A stretch of 64,000 nucleotides of DNA from Flavobacteriales bacterium (GTDB taxonomy: Bacteria > Bacteroidota > Bacteroidia > Flavobacteriales_F > PHOS-HE28): positions 124,001-188,000 of the forward strand of contig JADKAN010000002.1 in assembly GCA_016719225.1 (NCBI GenBank), written 5' to 3'. The notes beneath the pieces were generated by a model. The model ran no database searches and was not told the origin of the DNA. It saw only the letters and a program-made list of their open reading frames with translations. Shown here in pieces: positions 16,137 through 24,189 of the stretch. The translations under genes were made by a program, and so were the position numbers. Within the stretch, counting starts at the first letter, position 1. The number at the start of each line of letters is the position of its first letter.

Positions 16137-19076
16137 TTACACCACGATGTTCACGATGCGCTTGGGCACCACGATCACCTTTTTCGGGGTTTTGCCCTCC
16201 AAACGCTGTTGCACCTCGGGGTTCGCCAGCACAGCGGATTCCACCTCATCCTTGGAAAGTCCCACGGGGAATTCCAGATGCATGCGGGTCTTCCCGTTGA
16301 AGCTGATGGGGTAGCTGAAGTTGCTTTCCTCCAAGAAGCGGGCATGCCACTGTGGCCACTTTGCCGTGGTGATGCTGTCGGAATGCCCCAACAGGCTCCA
16401 CAATTCCTCAGCAATGTGGGGCGCGAAGGGGGCGAGCGCGATCGTAAGCGGCTCCAGGATGTCGCGTTTGTGGCATTTCAGCGCACCCAACTCGTTCGCC
16501 GCGATCATGAACTGCGCCACGCTGGTGTTGAAGCTCATTTTTCCGATGTCCTCCGTCACCTTCTTCAGGGTGGCGTGGAGCACCTTCTGCTCCGCCTCGG
16601 TGGGTGCTTCTTCGCTCACGCTGATCACATCGCTCTCGAAGAAGAGGTTCCAGAATTTCTTCAGGAAGCGGCTCGTGCCCTCGATGCCGTGCGTGTCCCA
16701 AGGCTTGCTCTGCTCCAACGGGCCGAGGAACATTTCGTAAAGCCGCAGTGTGTCGGCACCGTATTTTTCAATGATGTCGTCCGGGTTCACCACATTCATC
16801 CATCGCTTGGACATTTTGTCCACTTCACTGGTTGTAATGTATGGACCGTTTTCCAGCACAATGGACTCGGAATAATCAGGTCTGGAGGTGCGAAAGCCAT
16901 CCAAGTTCAATTCATTGGTCTTGTCATCCACGAGTCGGATGTCAACGTGGAATTCGTAAGCACCAGTTGCCATGAGATAGCCCGAAGCCCCTGGTGTTTG
17001 CTCTTTCCCAATTGTTCTGAGGCGCTCTTCAACATCAACTATCGCTTGGCGATCGGCTTCATTTAATGTACCCCATGACTCATAGATCCTTTTGGGCACC
17101 AGAACACGCGGAAGCCTGTCCGTTTCAATCAGTTTGAATTCGACGTTCGCTCCAACCGTGCCATGACTTAGTAAGGCCAACGCGTAAGCTTTCTTGCTAG
17201 TGCCCTGAATCATCCCCTGGTTCACCAGCTTCTTCGCCGGTTCATCAAAGGGGATCAACCCTTGGTCAAAGAGGAACTTGGTCCAGAAGCGGAAGTAGAG
17301 CAGGTGGCCTGTGGCGTGCTCGCTGCCGCCCATGTAGAGGTCGATCTGCTGCCAGTAGTTGATGGCTTCCGGCGAGGCGAAGCGGCCCTCGTTCTTGGGG
17401 TCCATGTAGCGCAGGAAGTACCAGCTGCTGCCGGCCCATCCGGGCATGGTGGTGGTTTCCAGCGGCATGCCCTCGTAGCTCCAATTCTTCGCACGGGCCA
17501 GCGGCGGTTCGCCGGTCTCGGTGGGAAGGAATTTGTCCACTTCCGGCAATACCAGGGGCAGCTCGCTTTCCGGCAGGGGATAGGGGATGTCGTCCTTGTA
17601 GTAGATCGGGATCGGTTCGCCCCAGTAGCGCTGGCGGCCGAAGGCGGCATCGCGCAGCCGGTAGTTGATGCGGCCTTCGCCAGCACCCAGCTTCTCCAGT
17701 TCCTGGATCGCACGAGGGATGGCATCGGCCACTTTCAGCCCTTTCAAGAAGCCTTCGCTGCAGATCACGGCATCCTTGCGTTCGTCGGCTTCTTTCCCAA
17801 TGTCCGCACCTTCGGTAACAGCGATGATGGGCAGGTTGAAATGCTTCGCGAAGCGCCAGTCCCGTTGGTCGCCGCCAGGCACGGCCATCACGGCGCCGGT
17901 GCCATAGCCCGCCAGCACGTAATCGCCCACCCAGACGGGGATGTCCGCCCCGGTGAAGGGATGCTTGGCGTACGAGCCAGTGAACACGCCGGTCACCTTG
18001 TCCACTTCGGCCTGGCGCTCGCGCTCGCTGCGGTTGGTGGCGGCTTTCACGTAGGCTTCCACCTCGGCGCGCTGGGCATCGGTGGTGTACTTGCCTACGA
18101 GCACATGTTCCGGGGCCAGGGTAATGAAGGACACGCCGAACAGCGTGTCCGGTCGTGTGGTGAACACCTCGATGTAGTCGTTGTCCACGGCAAATTTCAC
18201 GCTCGCCCCCGTGCTCCTGCCGATCCAGTTCCGCTGCGCCTCTTTCATGGACGTGGTCCAGTCCAGTTCGTCCAGTCCGTCCAGTAGGCGCTGTGCGTAG
18301 GCGGTGATGCGCATGCTCCATTGCGGCATGCGTTTGCGTTCCACAGGGTGGCCGCCGCGTTCGCTCACGCCGTCCTTCACCTCGTCGTTGGCGAGCACCG
18401 TTCCCAATGCGGGGCACCAGTTCACCCAGGCATCGCTGAGATAGGCCAGCCGGAAGTGCTGCAGCACCATCTGCTGCGTACGCTCGCTGAAGCTTTTCCA
18501 TTCCGCTGCGGTGAACGGACCCATGGCCTCTTCGACGTCGCCTGTGAGGACCTCCGCATCCTGGCCTTGGCAGCCCGTGCTTTCGAAACGCGCGATCAGC
18601 TCGGAAATGGGCCGTGCCTTGTCCGCTTTCGGGTCATACCAGCTGTTGAAGAGCTGGAGGAAGATCCACTGCGTCCACTTGTAGTAGTCCGGGTTGCTGG
18701 TGCGCACCTCCCGGTCCCAGTCGAAGCTGAAGCCGATGCGGTCCATTTGTTCGCGGTAGCGCGCGGCATTCTCCTCCGTGGTCTTGGCCGGGTGCTGCCC
18801 GGTCTGGATGGCATACTGCTCCGCGGGCAGGCCGAAGCTGTCGTATCCCATGGGGTGCAGCACGTTGAAGCCGCTGTGCCGCTTGAAGCGCGCTACGATG
18901 TCGCTGGCGATGTAGCCGAGCGGATGCCCCACGTGCAGGCCGGCGCCGCTGGGATAGGGGAACATGTCCAGCACGTAGTATTTCGGCTTCGCGGTATCGT
19001 TATCCACGTGATAGGTGCCGCGCTTGCGCCACTCGTTACGCCATTTCTCCTCGATCCGCTTGTGGTCGTATGCCAT
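16137..19076 (-). CDS. leuS: Leucyl-tRNA synthetase with an enlarged insertion
   Basis: This class I synthetase charges tRNA-Leu. At 979 residues it is longer than most bacterial LeuRS (about 860) and somewhat longer than the Bacteroidota form. HIGH motif: YPSGAGLHVGHPLGY near 37-51. The editing domain includes TRPDTLFGVSF. The KMSKS motif reads KMSKR near 755. Between the catalytic core and that motif lies an insertion of roughly 120 residues (about 630-750). The bases encoding it (about 16830-17200) are visibly richer in A and T than the rest of the gene. The gene is divergent from ftsX, the usual arrangement in Flavobacteriales. Confidence 0.96.
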   Translation of the reverse strand: MAYDHKRIEEKWRNEWRKRGTYHVDNDTAKPKYYVLDMFPYPSGAGLHVGHPLGYIASDIVARFKRHSGFNVLHPMGYDSFGLPAEQYAIQTGQHPAKTTEENAARYREQMDRIGFSFDWDREVRTSNPDYYKWTQWIFLQLFNSWYDPKADKARPISELIARFESTGCQGQDAEVLTGDVEEAMGPFTAAEWKSFSERTQQMVLQHFRLAYLSDAWVNWCPALGTVLANDEVKDGVSERGGHPVERKRMPQWSMRITAYAQRLLDGLDELDWTTSMKEAQRNWIGRSTGASVKFAVDNDYIEVFTTRPDTLFGVSFITLAPEHVLVGKYTTDAQRAEVEAYVKAATNRSERERQAEVDKVTGVFTGSYAKHPFTGADIPVWVGDYVLAGYGTGAVMAVPGGDQRDWRFAKHFNLPIIAVTEGADIGKEADERKDAVICSEGFLKGLKVADAIPRAIQELEKLGAGEGRINYRLRDAAFGRQRYWGEPIPIYYKDDIPYPLPESELPLVLPEVDKFLPTETGEPPLARAKNWSYEGMPLETTTMPGWAGSSWYFLRYMDPKNEGRFASPEAINYWQQIDLYMGGSEHATGHLLYFRFWTKFLFDQGLIPFDEPAKKLVNQGMIQGTSKKAYALALLSHGTVGANVEFKLIETDRLPRVLVPKRIYESWGTLNEADRQAIVDVEERLRTIGKEQTPGASGYLMATGAYEFHVDIRLVDDKTNELNLDGFRTSRPDYSESIVLENGPYITTSEVDKMSKRWMNVVNPDDIIEKYGADTLRLYEMFLGPLEQSKPWDTHGIEGTSRFLKKFWNLFFESDVISVSEEAPTEAEQKVLHATLKKVTEDIGKMSFNTSVAQFMIAANELGALKCHKRDILEPLTIALAPFAPHIAEELWSLLGHSDSITTAKWPQWHARFLEESNFSYPISFNGKTRMHLEFPVGLSKDEVESAVLANPEVQQRLEGKTPKKVIVVPKRIVNIVV

Positions 19077-19096
19077 ATTCCCCCTTCAATGGTGGG

Positions 19097-19104
19097 CGAA
19101 TTTA
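19097..19104 (-). promoter_or_regulatory. -7 box TAAATTCG for leuS
   Basis: On the minus strand the octamer reads TAAATTCG and ends 20 bases before the leuS start at 19076. It follows the TAnnTTCG form seen at other genes of this window. Confidence 0.5.
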
Positions 19105-19192
19105 GCCCGCTGGGGCGGGAGGCGGCGGCCGTACACGATCGGGCATGGGGAAAACCATGGAACGGTGGCCTTTGCAATGCGCTTGGTACGGA

Positions 19193-19200
19193 TAACTTCG
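19193..19200 (+). promoter_or_regulatory. -7 box TAACTTCG for ftsX
   Basis: The octamer TAACTTCG lies 9 bases before the ATG at 19210, so the leader would be only a few bases long. It faces the leuS promoter 89 bases away. Confidence 0.5.
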
Positions 19201-19209
19201 CCGCGCAAT

Positions 19210-20085
19210 ATGGCTAGGGACCAGATCATCCGCTCGCGTACGAGGAGCAGCAACGTGGGCACCATCGTGGGTGTCACCTTGGTACTTTTCATGCTGGGCC
19301 TGTTGGGCTTCATGTTGCTGAATGCGCGTGAGCTGGAACGGCATTTCAAGGAGAACGTGAAGGTGGACATCTACCTGAAGCGCGACATGCGCGAGGTGGA
19401 CGTGATGAAATTCCGCAAACAATTGGATGCCGGGGCGTTCACCCGGGAAACGCGTTACGTCACCGCCGATGAAGCCGCCGAGCAGCTCAAGGCGGACATG
19501 GGCGAGGATTTCCTCGGTGTTCTGGGTGCCAATCCGCTTTTACCGAGCATAGAACTGTATGTGAAAGAAGCCTATGCCATGCCGGACAGCCTGAAGGGCA
19601 TCGCCGATCATTTGCGGCAGGATCCCGGGGTGCAGGAGGTGAAGTACAACCCAGTGGTGGTGGAGAACATCAACGCCAACATGGGTAAACTGCGCTGGAT
19701 CCTGCTGGGCTTCAGCGCCCTGTTGCTCGTGATCGCGGTGGCCTTGATCAATAACACGATCCGCTTGGCCATCTACAGCAAGCGTTACCTCATCCGCACC
19801 ATGCACCTCGTGGGTGCCACCAGCTGGTTCATCAAGCGGCCTTTTCTCGGCAACAGCCTTTGGCAAGGTATCGTGTCGTCCATTCTGGCCATCGGACTGC
19901 TGGTGGGCAGCATCCAGTTGATGGTGCATTGGCAGCCGGACCTCGTCACATTGGTACAGCCGGAGCCGCTGGCCATTTTGCTGGGCGGCATCGTGTTGCT
20001 GGGGCTTTTGATCTCCCTGCTCTCCACGGCATTGGCGGTACGGCGATACCTTCGTATGAACACCGACGAGCTCAACTGGACCTGA
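19210..20085 (+). CDS. ftsX: Cell division protein FtsX (permease-like)
   Basis: This protein is the membrane partner of the ATPase FtsE. Together they transmit ATP hydrolysis to periplasmic cell-wall hydrolases at the division site. The 291 residues contain a first membrane helix (about 19-38), an extracytoplasmic domain with VKVDIYLKRDMREVDVMKF near 54-72, then three helices near 175-195, 224-250 and 258-280, which is the FtsX topology. The start at ATG 19210 (MARDQIIRSR) follows a -7 box closely. M23 peptidases, such as the one at 13906-15183, are known FtsEX targets in other bacteria, but a link here is only inferred. ftsE is not in the window. Confidence 0.92.
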   Translation: MARDQIIRSRTRSSNVGTIVGVTLVLFMLGLLGFMLLNARELERHFKENVKVDIYLKRDMREVDVMKFRKQLDAGAFTRETRYVTADEAAEQLKADMGEDFLGVLGANPLLPSIELYVKEAYAMPDSLKGIADHLRQDPGVQEVKYNPVVVENINANMGKLRWILLGFSALLLVIAVALINNTIRLAIYSKRYLIRTMHLVGATSWFIKRPFLGNSLWQGIVSSILAIGLLVGSIQLMVHWQPDLVTLVQPEPLAILLGGIVLLGLLISLLSTALAVRRYLRMNTDELNWT

Positions 20086-20090
20086 GCACC

Positions 20091-20098
20091 TAATTTCG
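20091..20098 (+). promoter_or_regulatory. -7 box TAATTTCG before the DUF3098 gene
   Basis: The octamer TAATTTCG starts 5 bases after the ftsX stop codon and ends 19 bases before the ATG at 20118. It may add an internal promoter to the ftsX transcript. Confidence 0.4.
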
Positions 20099-20117
20099 TC
20101 CCCTTGAACAAAGGACC

Positions 20118-20363
20118 ATGGCTGCACGCACCGAGGAGGCATTAGCTTTCGACCGCACCAACTACAAGATGCTTTTGATCGGCATCGCCATTGTTATCCT
20201 GGGCTATGTGCTCATGAACGGTGGGGGTAGTGGTGATCCCGAAGTGTTCGATGCGAAGGAGATCTTCAGCCCTCGGCGCATCACCGTGGCGCCTATCGTG
20301 TGCCTGATCGGTTATGTCTTCGTCATCTACGCCATCATGCGGAAGAGCCGCACGGCGGAGTAA
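20118..20363 (+). CDS. DUF3098 membrane protein
   Basis: This 81-residue protein has two membrane helices (about 15-32 and 55-75). The linker reads GDPEVFDAKEIFSPRRITVAP near 38-58, the family hallmark with the FSPRRITVAP turn. The family is almost confined to Bacteroidota and nearly always sits between ftsX and uppP, as here. Its function is unknown; the position suggests a role in cell-envelope growth or division. Confidence 0.9.
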   Translation: MAARTEEALAFDRTNYKMLLIGIAIVILGYVLMNGGGSGDPEVFDAKEIFSPRRITVAPIVCLIGYVFVIYAIMRKSRTAE

Positions 20364-20423
20364 CGGCATTTTTCACCCATTACGCGAGGAGCTTGCCTAC
20401 TTCCGAGGCGACATAGCGATCAA

Positions 20424-20448
20424 CTCCGTGTCTCTGTGCCTCCTTGGT
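20424..20448 (+). repeat. Degraded copy of the 'ctccgtg...ctctgtg' intergenic repeat
   Basis: The bases ctccgtgtctctgtgcctcc followed by ttggt resemble the units at 107-134 and 8488-8517. The copy occupies the 113-base gap between the DUF3098 gene and uppP. Confidence 0.35.
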
Positions 20449-20476
20449 ATAATCCTTCACCTGCGCCCTCTTTCCC

Positions 20477-21265
20477 ATGACCATCCTTCAAGCCATCATC
20501 ATTGCCATCGTTGAAGGGCTCACCGAGTTCCTGCCCATCAGCAGCACGGGCCACATGGTGATCGTACAGGCCATTCTGGGCTTGGAGCCTACGGAATTCA
20601 CCAAAGCTTTCATGGTGAACATCCAGTTCGGGGCGATCCTCTCCGTGGTCGTGTTGTACTGGAAGCGCTTCTTCCGTTCCATGGATTTTTACTGGAAGTT
20701 GCTCGTGGCGTTCATTCCGGCCGCCATCTTCGGCTTGTTGTTGGGTGATGCCATCGACCTGCTGCTGGAGAACGTTGCGGTAGTGGCCGTCGCGTTGCTC
20801 TTGGGCGGCATCGTGCTGCTATTCGTTGATAAATGGTTCCAGCCGCGGGGTGTGGACGATGTGAATTATCCGCGCGCTTTCGGGATCGGTCTGTTCCAAT
20901 GCTTGGCCATGATACCCGGCGTATCCCGGAGCGCGGCCACCATCGTCGGGGGCATGTCCTTCGGGCTTACCCGCAAGCATGCCGCTGAATTCTCCTTCTT
21001 CCTAGCGGTGCCCACGATGGCTGCGGCCTCGGGCTACAAATTGCTGCAGAGCTGGCAGGCGGACCATGAGATTTTCTCGGCCGATCACCTGGGCATCCTG
21101 TTGCTGGGTAACGTGGTGGCGTTCATAACGGCCCTGTTGGCCATCCGCTCCTTCGTTGGTTTCCTGACCAAACACGGCTTCCGGGCTTTTGGTTGGTACC
21201 GTATCGTGGTGGGCATCATCCTGTTGGCACTGTTGGCACTGAAGGTGCCGCTGAGCATGGCATGA
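20477..21265 (+). CDS. uppP: Undecaprenyl-diphosphatase
   Basis: UppP (BacA) is an integral membrane phosphatase that recycles undecaprenyl diphosphate to the monophosphate carrier used in cell-wall and polysaccharide synthesis; loss sensitises cells to bacitracin. The 262 residues carry the two active-site motifs: EGLTEFLPISSTGHM near 13-27 and PGVSRSAATI near 148-157. About eight hydrophobic helices are present. The stop codon overlaps the truB start by 4 bases, so translation of the two is coupled. Confidence 0.96.
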   Translation: MTILQAIIIAIVEGLTEFLPISSTGHMVIVQAILGLEPTEFTKAFMVNIQFGAILSVVVLYWKRFFRSMDFYWKLLVAFIPAAIFGLLLGDAIDLLLENVAVVAVALLLGGIVLLFVDKWFQPRGVDDVNYPRAFGIGLFQCLAMIPGVSRSAATIVGGMSFGLTRKHAAEFSFFLAVPTMAAASGYKLLQSWQADHEIFSADHLGILLLGNVVAFITALLAIRSFVGFLTKHGFRAFGWYRIVVGIILLALLALKVPLSMA

Positions 21266-22020
21266 GCCATACGGAGGTGCCCGCTGCGTTCGATCCTGAA
21301 CAAGGGGCGATCATGCTGGTGGACAAGCCGGTGGGCTGGACCAGCTTCAACGCGGTGAGCAAGGTGCGCAAAACGCTGCGTAAACTGTGCGGACATCGGG
21401 TGAAAGTGGGCCACGCCGGTACGTTGGATCCCTTGGCCAGTGGCTTATTGGTGTTGGGCACGGGCATTTGCACCAAGCAGCTCCAGCACTTGGCTGATGA
21501 GGACAAGCGATACGTCGCCGTGCTGCGCTTGGGGCAGACCACGTTGAGCTACGACTCGGAGATGCCAGTGGTAATAGAGCTTCCGTGGGAACATATCTGC
21601 TTGAACGAGGTGCGGGCGGTGCTACCCCGGTTCACAGGCGCCATCATGCAGCGTCCGCCGGATTTTTCGGCCAAGCGCTTCGAGGGTGAACGAGCATACC
21701 ACTTGGCCCGCAAAGGCGCCCATGTGGACCTGCCGCCCGTGGCGCTCACTATCCATAGCATCGAGATCATCGGGTTCCAAGGGGCAGAGGTCACGTTGGA
21801 TGTGCATTGCAGCAAGGGCACGTATCTGCGGTCGTTGGCGCACGATATCGGACAGGCGCTCGGTTGCGGCGCACACCTTTCAGCCTTGCGTCGCACCGCC
21901 AGCGGCGGTCTGCAGGTCAGCGACGCCCGCACACCTGAGCAATGGTCCGTGTGGTTTGATCAGTGGGTGATCACCCGCAATGCCCCGGTAGGAGTGCCTG
22001 TTTGGCCCATGGAAGGGTAG
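21262..22020 (+). CDS. truB: tRNA pseudouridine(55) synthase TruB
   Basis: TruB converts uridine 55 in the T-loop of tRNAs to pseudouridine. The 252 residues show the N-terminal VDKPVGWTSFNAVSKVRK near 16-33 and the catalytic motif GHAGTLDPLASGLLVLG near 52-68, whose Asp is the nucleophile. CSKGTYLRSLAHDIG near 179-193 is the third conserved motif. ATG 21262 shares four bases with the uppP stop, which fixes the start; an earlier in-frame start would lie deep in uppP. Confidence 0.95.
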   Translation: MSHTEVPAAFDPEQGAIMLVDKPVGWTSFNAVSKVRKTLRKLCGHRVKVGHAGTLDPLASGLLVLGTGICTKQLQHLADEDKRYVAVLRLGQTTLSYDSEMPVVIELPWEHICLNEVRAVLPRFTGAIMQRPPDFSAKRFEGERAYHLARKGAHVDLPPVALTIHSIEIIGFQGAEVTLDVHCSKGTYLRSLAHDIGQALGCGAHLSALRRTASGGLQVSDARTPEQWSVWFDQWVITRNAPVGVPVWPMEG

Positions 22021-22048
22021 TTTTCAACACACCGGCCTCGGATCGCGC

Positions 22049-22056
22049 TATCTTTG
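22049..22056 (+). promoter_or_regulatory. -7 box TATCTTTG before queA
   Basis: An exact TAnnTTTG match in the 77-base gap between truB and queA, ending 41 bases before the queA ATG. The following leader, ending in ccattcc, shows no Shine-Dalgarno sequence. Confidence 0.6.
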
Positions 22057-22097
22057 CGGCCCCAAATCCAAAAGGGCCCGTAAGCCCCATCCATTCC

Positions 22098-23147
22098 ATG
22101 AAACTTACTTCCTTCAAGTTCGAAGTCCCAAAAGAACTCATCGCCCTGTATCCCACCAAAGACCGCGACGGCGCGAAACTGATGGTGATGGACCGCAAGA
22201 CGGGCAAGATCGAGCACAAGAAATTCAAGAACATCCTCGACTACTTCGATGAAGGCGACACCTTCGTGGTGAACGACACCAAGGTGTTCCCGGCCCGCAT
22301 GTGGGGCAACAAGGAAAAGACCGGCGCCAAGATCGAAGTGTTCCTGCTTCGCGAGTTGAACCGTGAAAGCCTGCTGTGGGACGTAGTGGTGGACCCCGCG
22401 CGCAAGATCCGCATCGGCAACAAGCTGTATTTCGGTAAGGACGACGAACTGGTGGCTGAGGTGATCGATAACACCACCAGCCGTGGCCGTACGCTCCGCT
22501 TCCTCTTTGACGGAAGCTATGAGGAGTTCAAGCGCACCATCACGGAGATGGGCGAAACGCCATTGCCGCACTACATCAAGCGCGATCTGGAGGCCAGCGA
22601 CGCGGACCGGTACCAGACCATCTACGCCCAGCACGAAGGTGCCGTGGCCGCACCGACCGCGGGCATCCACTTCAGCCGAGAGATCATGAAGCGCGCCGAG
22701 CTGAAGGGTATCAACTTCGCTCCGGTGACCCTACACGTCGGTCTGGGAACGTTCCGTCCGGTAGAGGTGGAAGACCTCACCAAGCACAAGATGGACAGTG
22801 AGCAGGTGATCATTGGCCAGAAAGCCTGCGACGTTATCAACGCAAGTAAGGACGCCAAGAAGCACGTTTGCTGCGTGGGCACCACCACCATGCGCGCCAT
22901 CGAAAGCAGCGCCAGCACGGACCATCACATCAAACCTTACAACGGGTGGACCAACAAGTTCATCTTCCCGCCATACGACTTCGGCGTTGCGGACCGCATG
23001 ATCACCAACTTCCACATGCCGGAAAGCACCCTGCTGATGATGGTTGCGGCGTTCGGGGGATATGATCACGTTTGGAACGCATATAAAGTGGCGATCAAGG
23101 AGAAGTACCGCTTCTTCAGCTACGGGGACGCGATGTTGATCATCTGA
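22098..23147 (+). CDS. queA: S-adenosylmethionine:tRNA ribosyltransferase-isomerase
   Basis: QueA transfers the ribosyl group of SAM to preQ1-modified tRNA to form epoxyqueuosine. The 349 residues match the family length. Visible are the N-terminal FKFEVPKELIALYPTKDRD, then VVNDTKVFPARMWG near 54-67, EGAVAAPTAGIHFS near 179-192, LHVGLGTFRPVEVED near 211-225 and the C-terminal NFHMPESTLLMMVAAFGG near 303-320. The start at ATG 22098 is preceded by its own promoter box. No other queuosine genes are nearby. Confidence 0.96.
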   Translation: MKLTSFKFEVPKELIALYPTKDRDGAKLMVMDRKTGKIEHKKFKNILDYFDEGDTFVVNDTKVFPARMWGNKEKTGAKIEVFLLRELNRESLLWDVVVDPARKIRIGNKLYFGKDDELVAEVIDNTTSRGRTLRFLFDGSYEEFKRTITEMGETPLPHYIKRDLEASDADRYQTIYAQHEGAVAAPTAGIHFSREIMKRAELKGINFAPVTLHVGLGTFRPVEVEDLTKHKMDSEQVIIGQKACDVINASKDAKKHVCCVGTTTMRAIESSASTDHHIKPYNGWTNKFIFPPYDFGVADRMITNFHMPESTLLMMVAAFGGYDHVWNAYKVAIKEKYRFFSYGDAMLII

Positions 23148-23207
23148 GTACAAGTGAACCGCAACGGCGCTGCGACACAACGGTAGCGCAACGGTTTTCA
23201 TTCGAGC

Positions 23208-23249
23208 GTCATCGCGAACCCACTTTAGGGTGAAGCGATCTCGTCCTGT
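23208..23249. repeat. Intergenic repeat of the 'gtcattgcgag...gaagcaatctc' type
   Basis: The bases cgtcatcgcgaacccacttt and agggtgaagcgatctcgtcctgt match, from memory, a widespread intergenic repeat whose usual form is gtcattgcgagcccactttagggtgaagcaatctcatcctg. The outer parts atcgc (23211-23215) and gcgat (23235-23239) are inverted. It fills part of the 156-base gap between queA and ispD, which otherwise holds nothing recognisable. Confidence 0.55.
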
Positions 23250-23303
23250 ACCGAACGAACACTACCATTGTGTTCCTATGCATAGCGCAGTACCCTCGAT
23301 GAC

Positions 23304-23987
23304 ATGACGAGCCCTCGTTCCGCGATCATTGTGGCCGGAGGTGTTGGCAAGCGCATGGCCAGCCCCGTGCCTAAGCAATTCCTGTTGCTCCGCGGCAAGC
23401 CGGTGCTTTGCCACACCATCGAGGCATTCCATGGCTTCGATCCGGAGATGCGCATCATCGTGGTTCTACCCAAGGAGCAGGTCGGCCGGTGGCGTTCACT
23501 CATCATCGAACATGGTTTTTCGATCGAGCACACCGTGGTAAATGGTGGTAAGGAACGGTTCCATTCCGTCCGTGAAGGACTGCGGGAGGTGGATCATGAC
23601 GGTCTGGTGGCGGTGCATGATGGTGTGCGGCCCTTCGTGAGTGAAGATCTGATCAGGCGCTGTTTCGTGGCAGCTTCAGCCCATGGTGCCGCCATACCCG
23701 TTGTTCCGGTGAGTTCTTCCGTGCGGGAACTCGTGGATGGGGGATCGCGAGCAGTGGACCGTGCGCTCTTGCGCATCGTGCAGACTCCTCAGTGCTTCCG
23801 GGCCGATCTGCTTTGGAAGGCCTTCGAGCTGCCTTACGATCCCGCCTTTACCGATGAGGCCACGCTCGTGGAGCGCATTGGTGTGTTGGTGCAGCTGGTG
23901 GAAGGTGAGGAGCGCAACATCAAAGTGACCACGCCGATGGATATGCGAATGGCGGAAGCCTTAATGGCTGAAGGTGTGACCAAGTGA
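23304..23987 (+). CDS. ispD: 2-C-methyl-D-erythritol 4-phosphate cytidylyltransferase
   Basis: IspD couples methylerythritol 4-phosphate to CTP in the MEP isoprenoid pathway, the same pathway as ispG at 9213-11159. The 227 residues begin with the nucleotide-binding loop AIIVAGGVGKRMASPVPKQF near 7-26. Other conserved segments are VHDGVRPFVSEDLI near 101-114 and TPQCFRADLLWKAF near 154-167. The C-terminal region with NIKVTTPMDMRMAEALM (near 207-223) is also typical. The gene is alone between the 23208 repeat and a 202-base gap (23988-24189) in which I see no gene. Confidence 0.95.
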   Translation: MTSPRSAIIVAGGVGKRMASPVPKQFLLLRGKPVLCHTIEAFHGFDPEMRIIVVLPKEQVGRWRSLIIEHGFSIEHTVVNGGKERFHSVREGLREVDHDGLVAVHDGVRPFVSEDLIRRCFVAASAHGAAIPVVPVSSSVRELVDGGSRAVDRALLRIVQTPQCFRADLLWKAFELPYDPAFTDEATLVERIGVLVQLVEGEERNIKVTTPMDMRMAEALMAEGVTK

Positions 23988-24189
23988 ATACCGGATCTCG
24001 CTGTGTGCTTTGTGAAAATAGACCACTGGAATAGTTGCTTTTCCGCGGAGCACAGAACACCCTGCGGTGCCCTCACAGGTGCGCTTCACCGATCCGAACC
24101 CCCTTTCGGAGCAAGGAGACAGTGGTGCGGATCCGCGTAGGTTTTAGCCTGTTTGGCATAGCCGCCTCACAAAACCCGACATTTGCACC

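Noticed and set aside
17266..18501. 411-codon minus-strand frame and a 341-codon plus-strand frame over the leuS gene
   Set aside because: Both overlap leuS in other frames. Arg-rich and low-complexity products show they are shadows.
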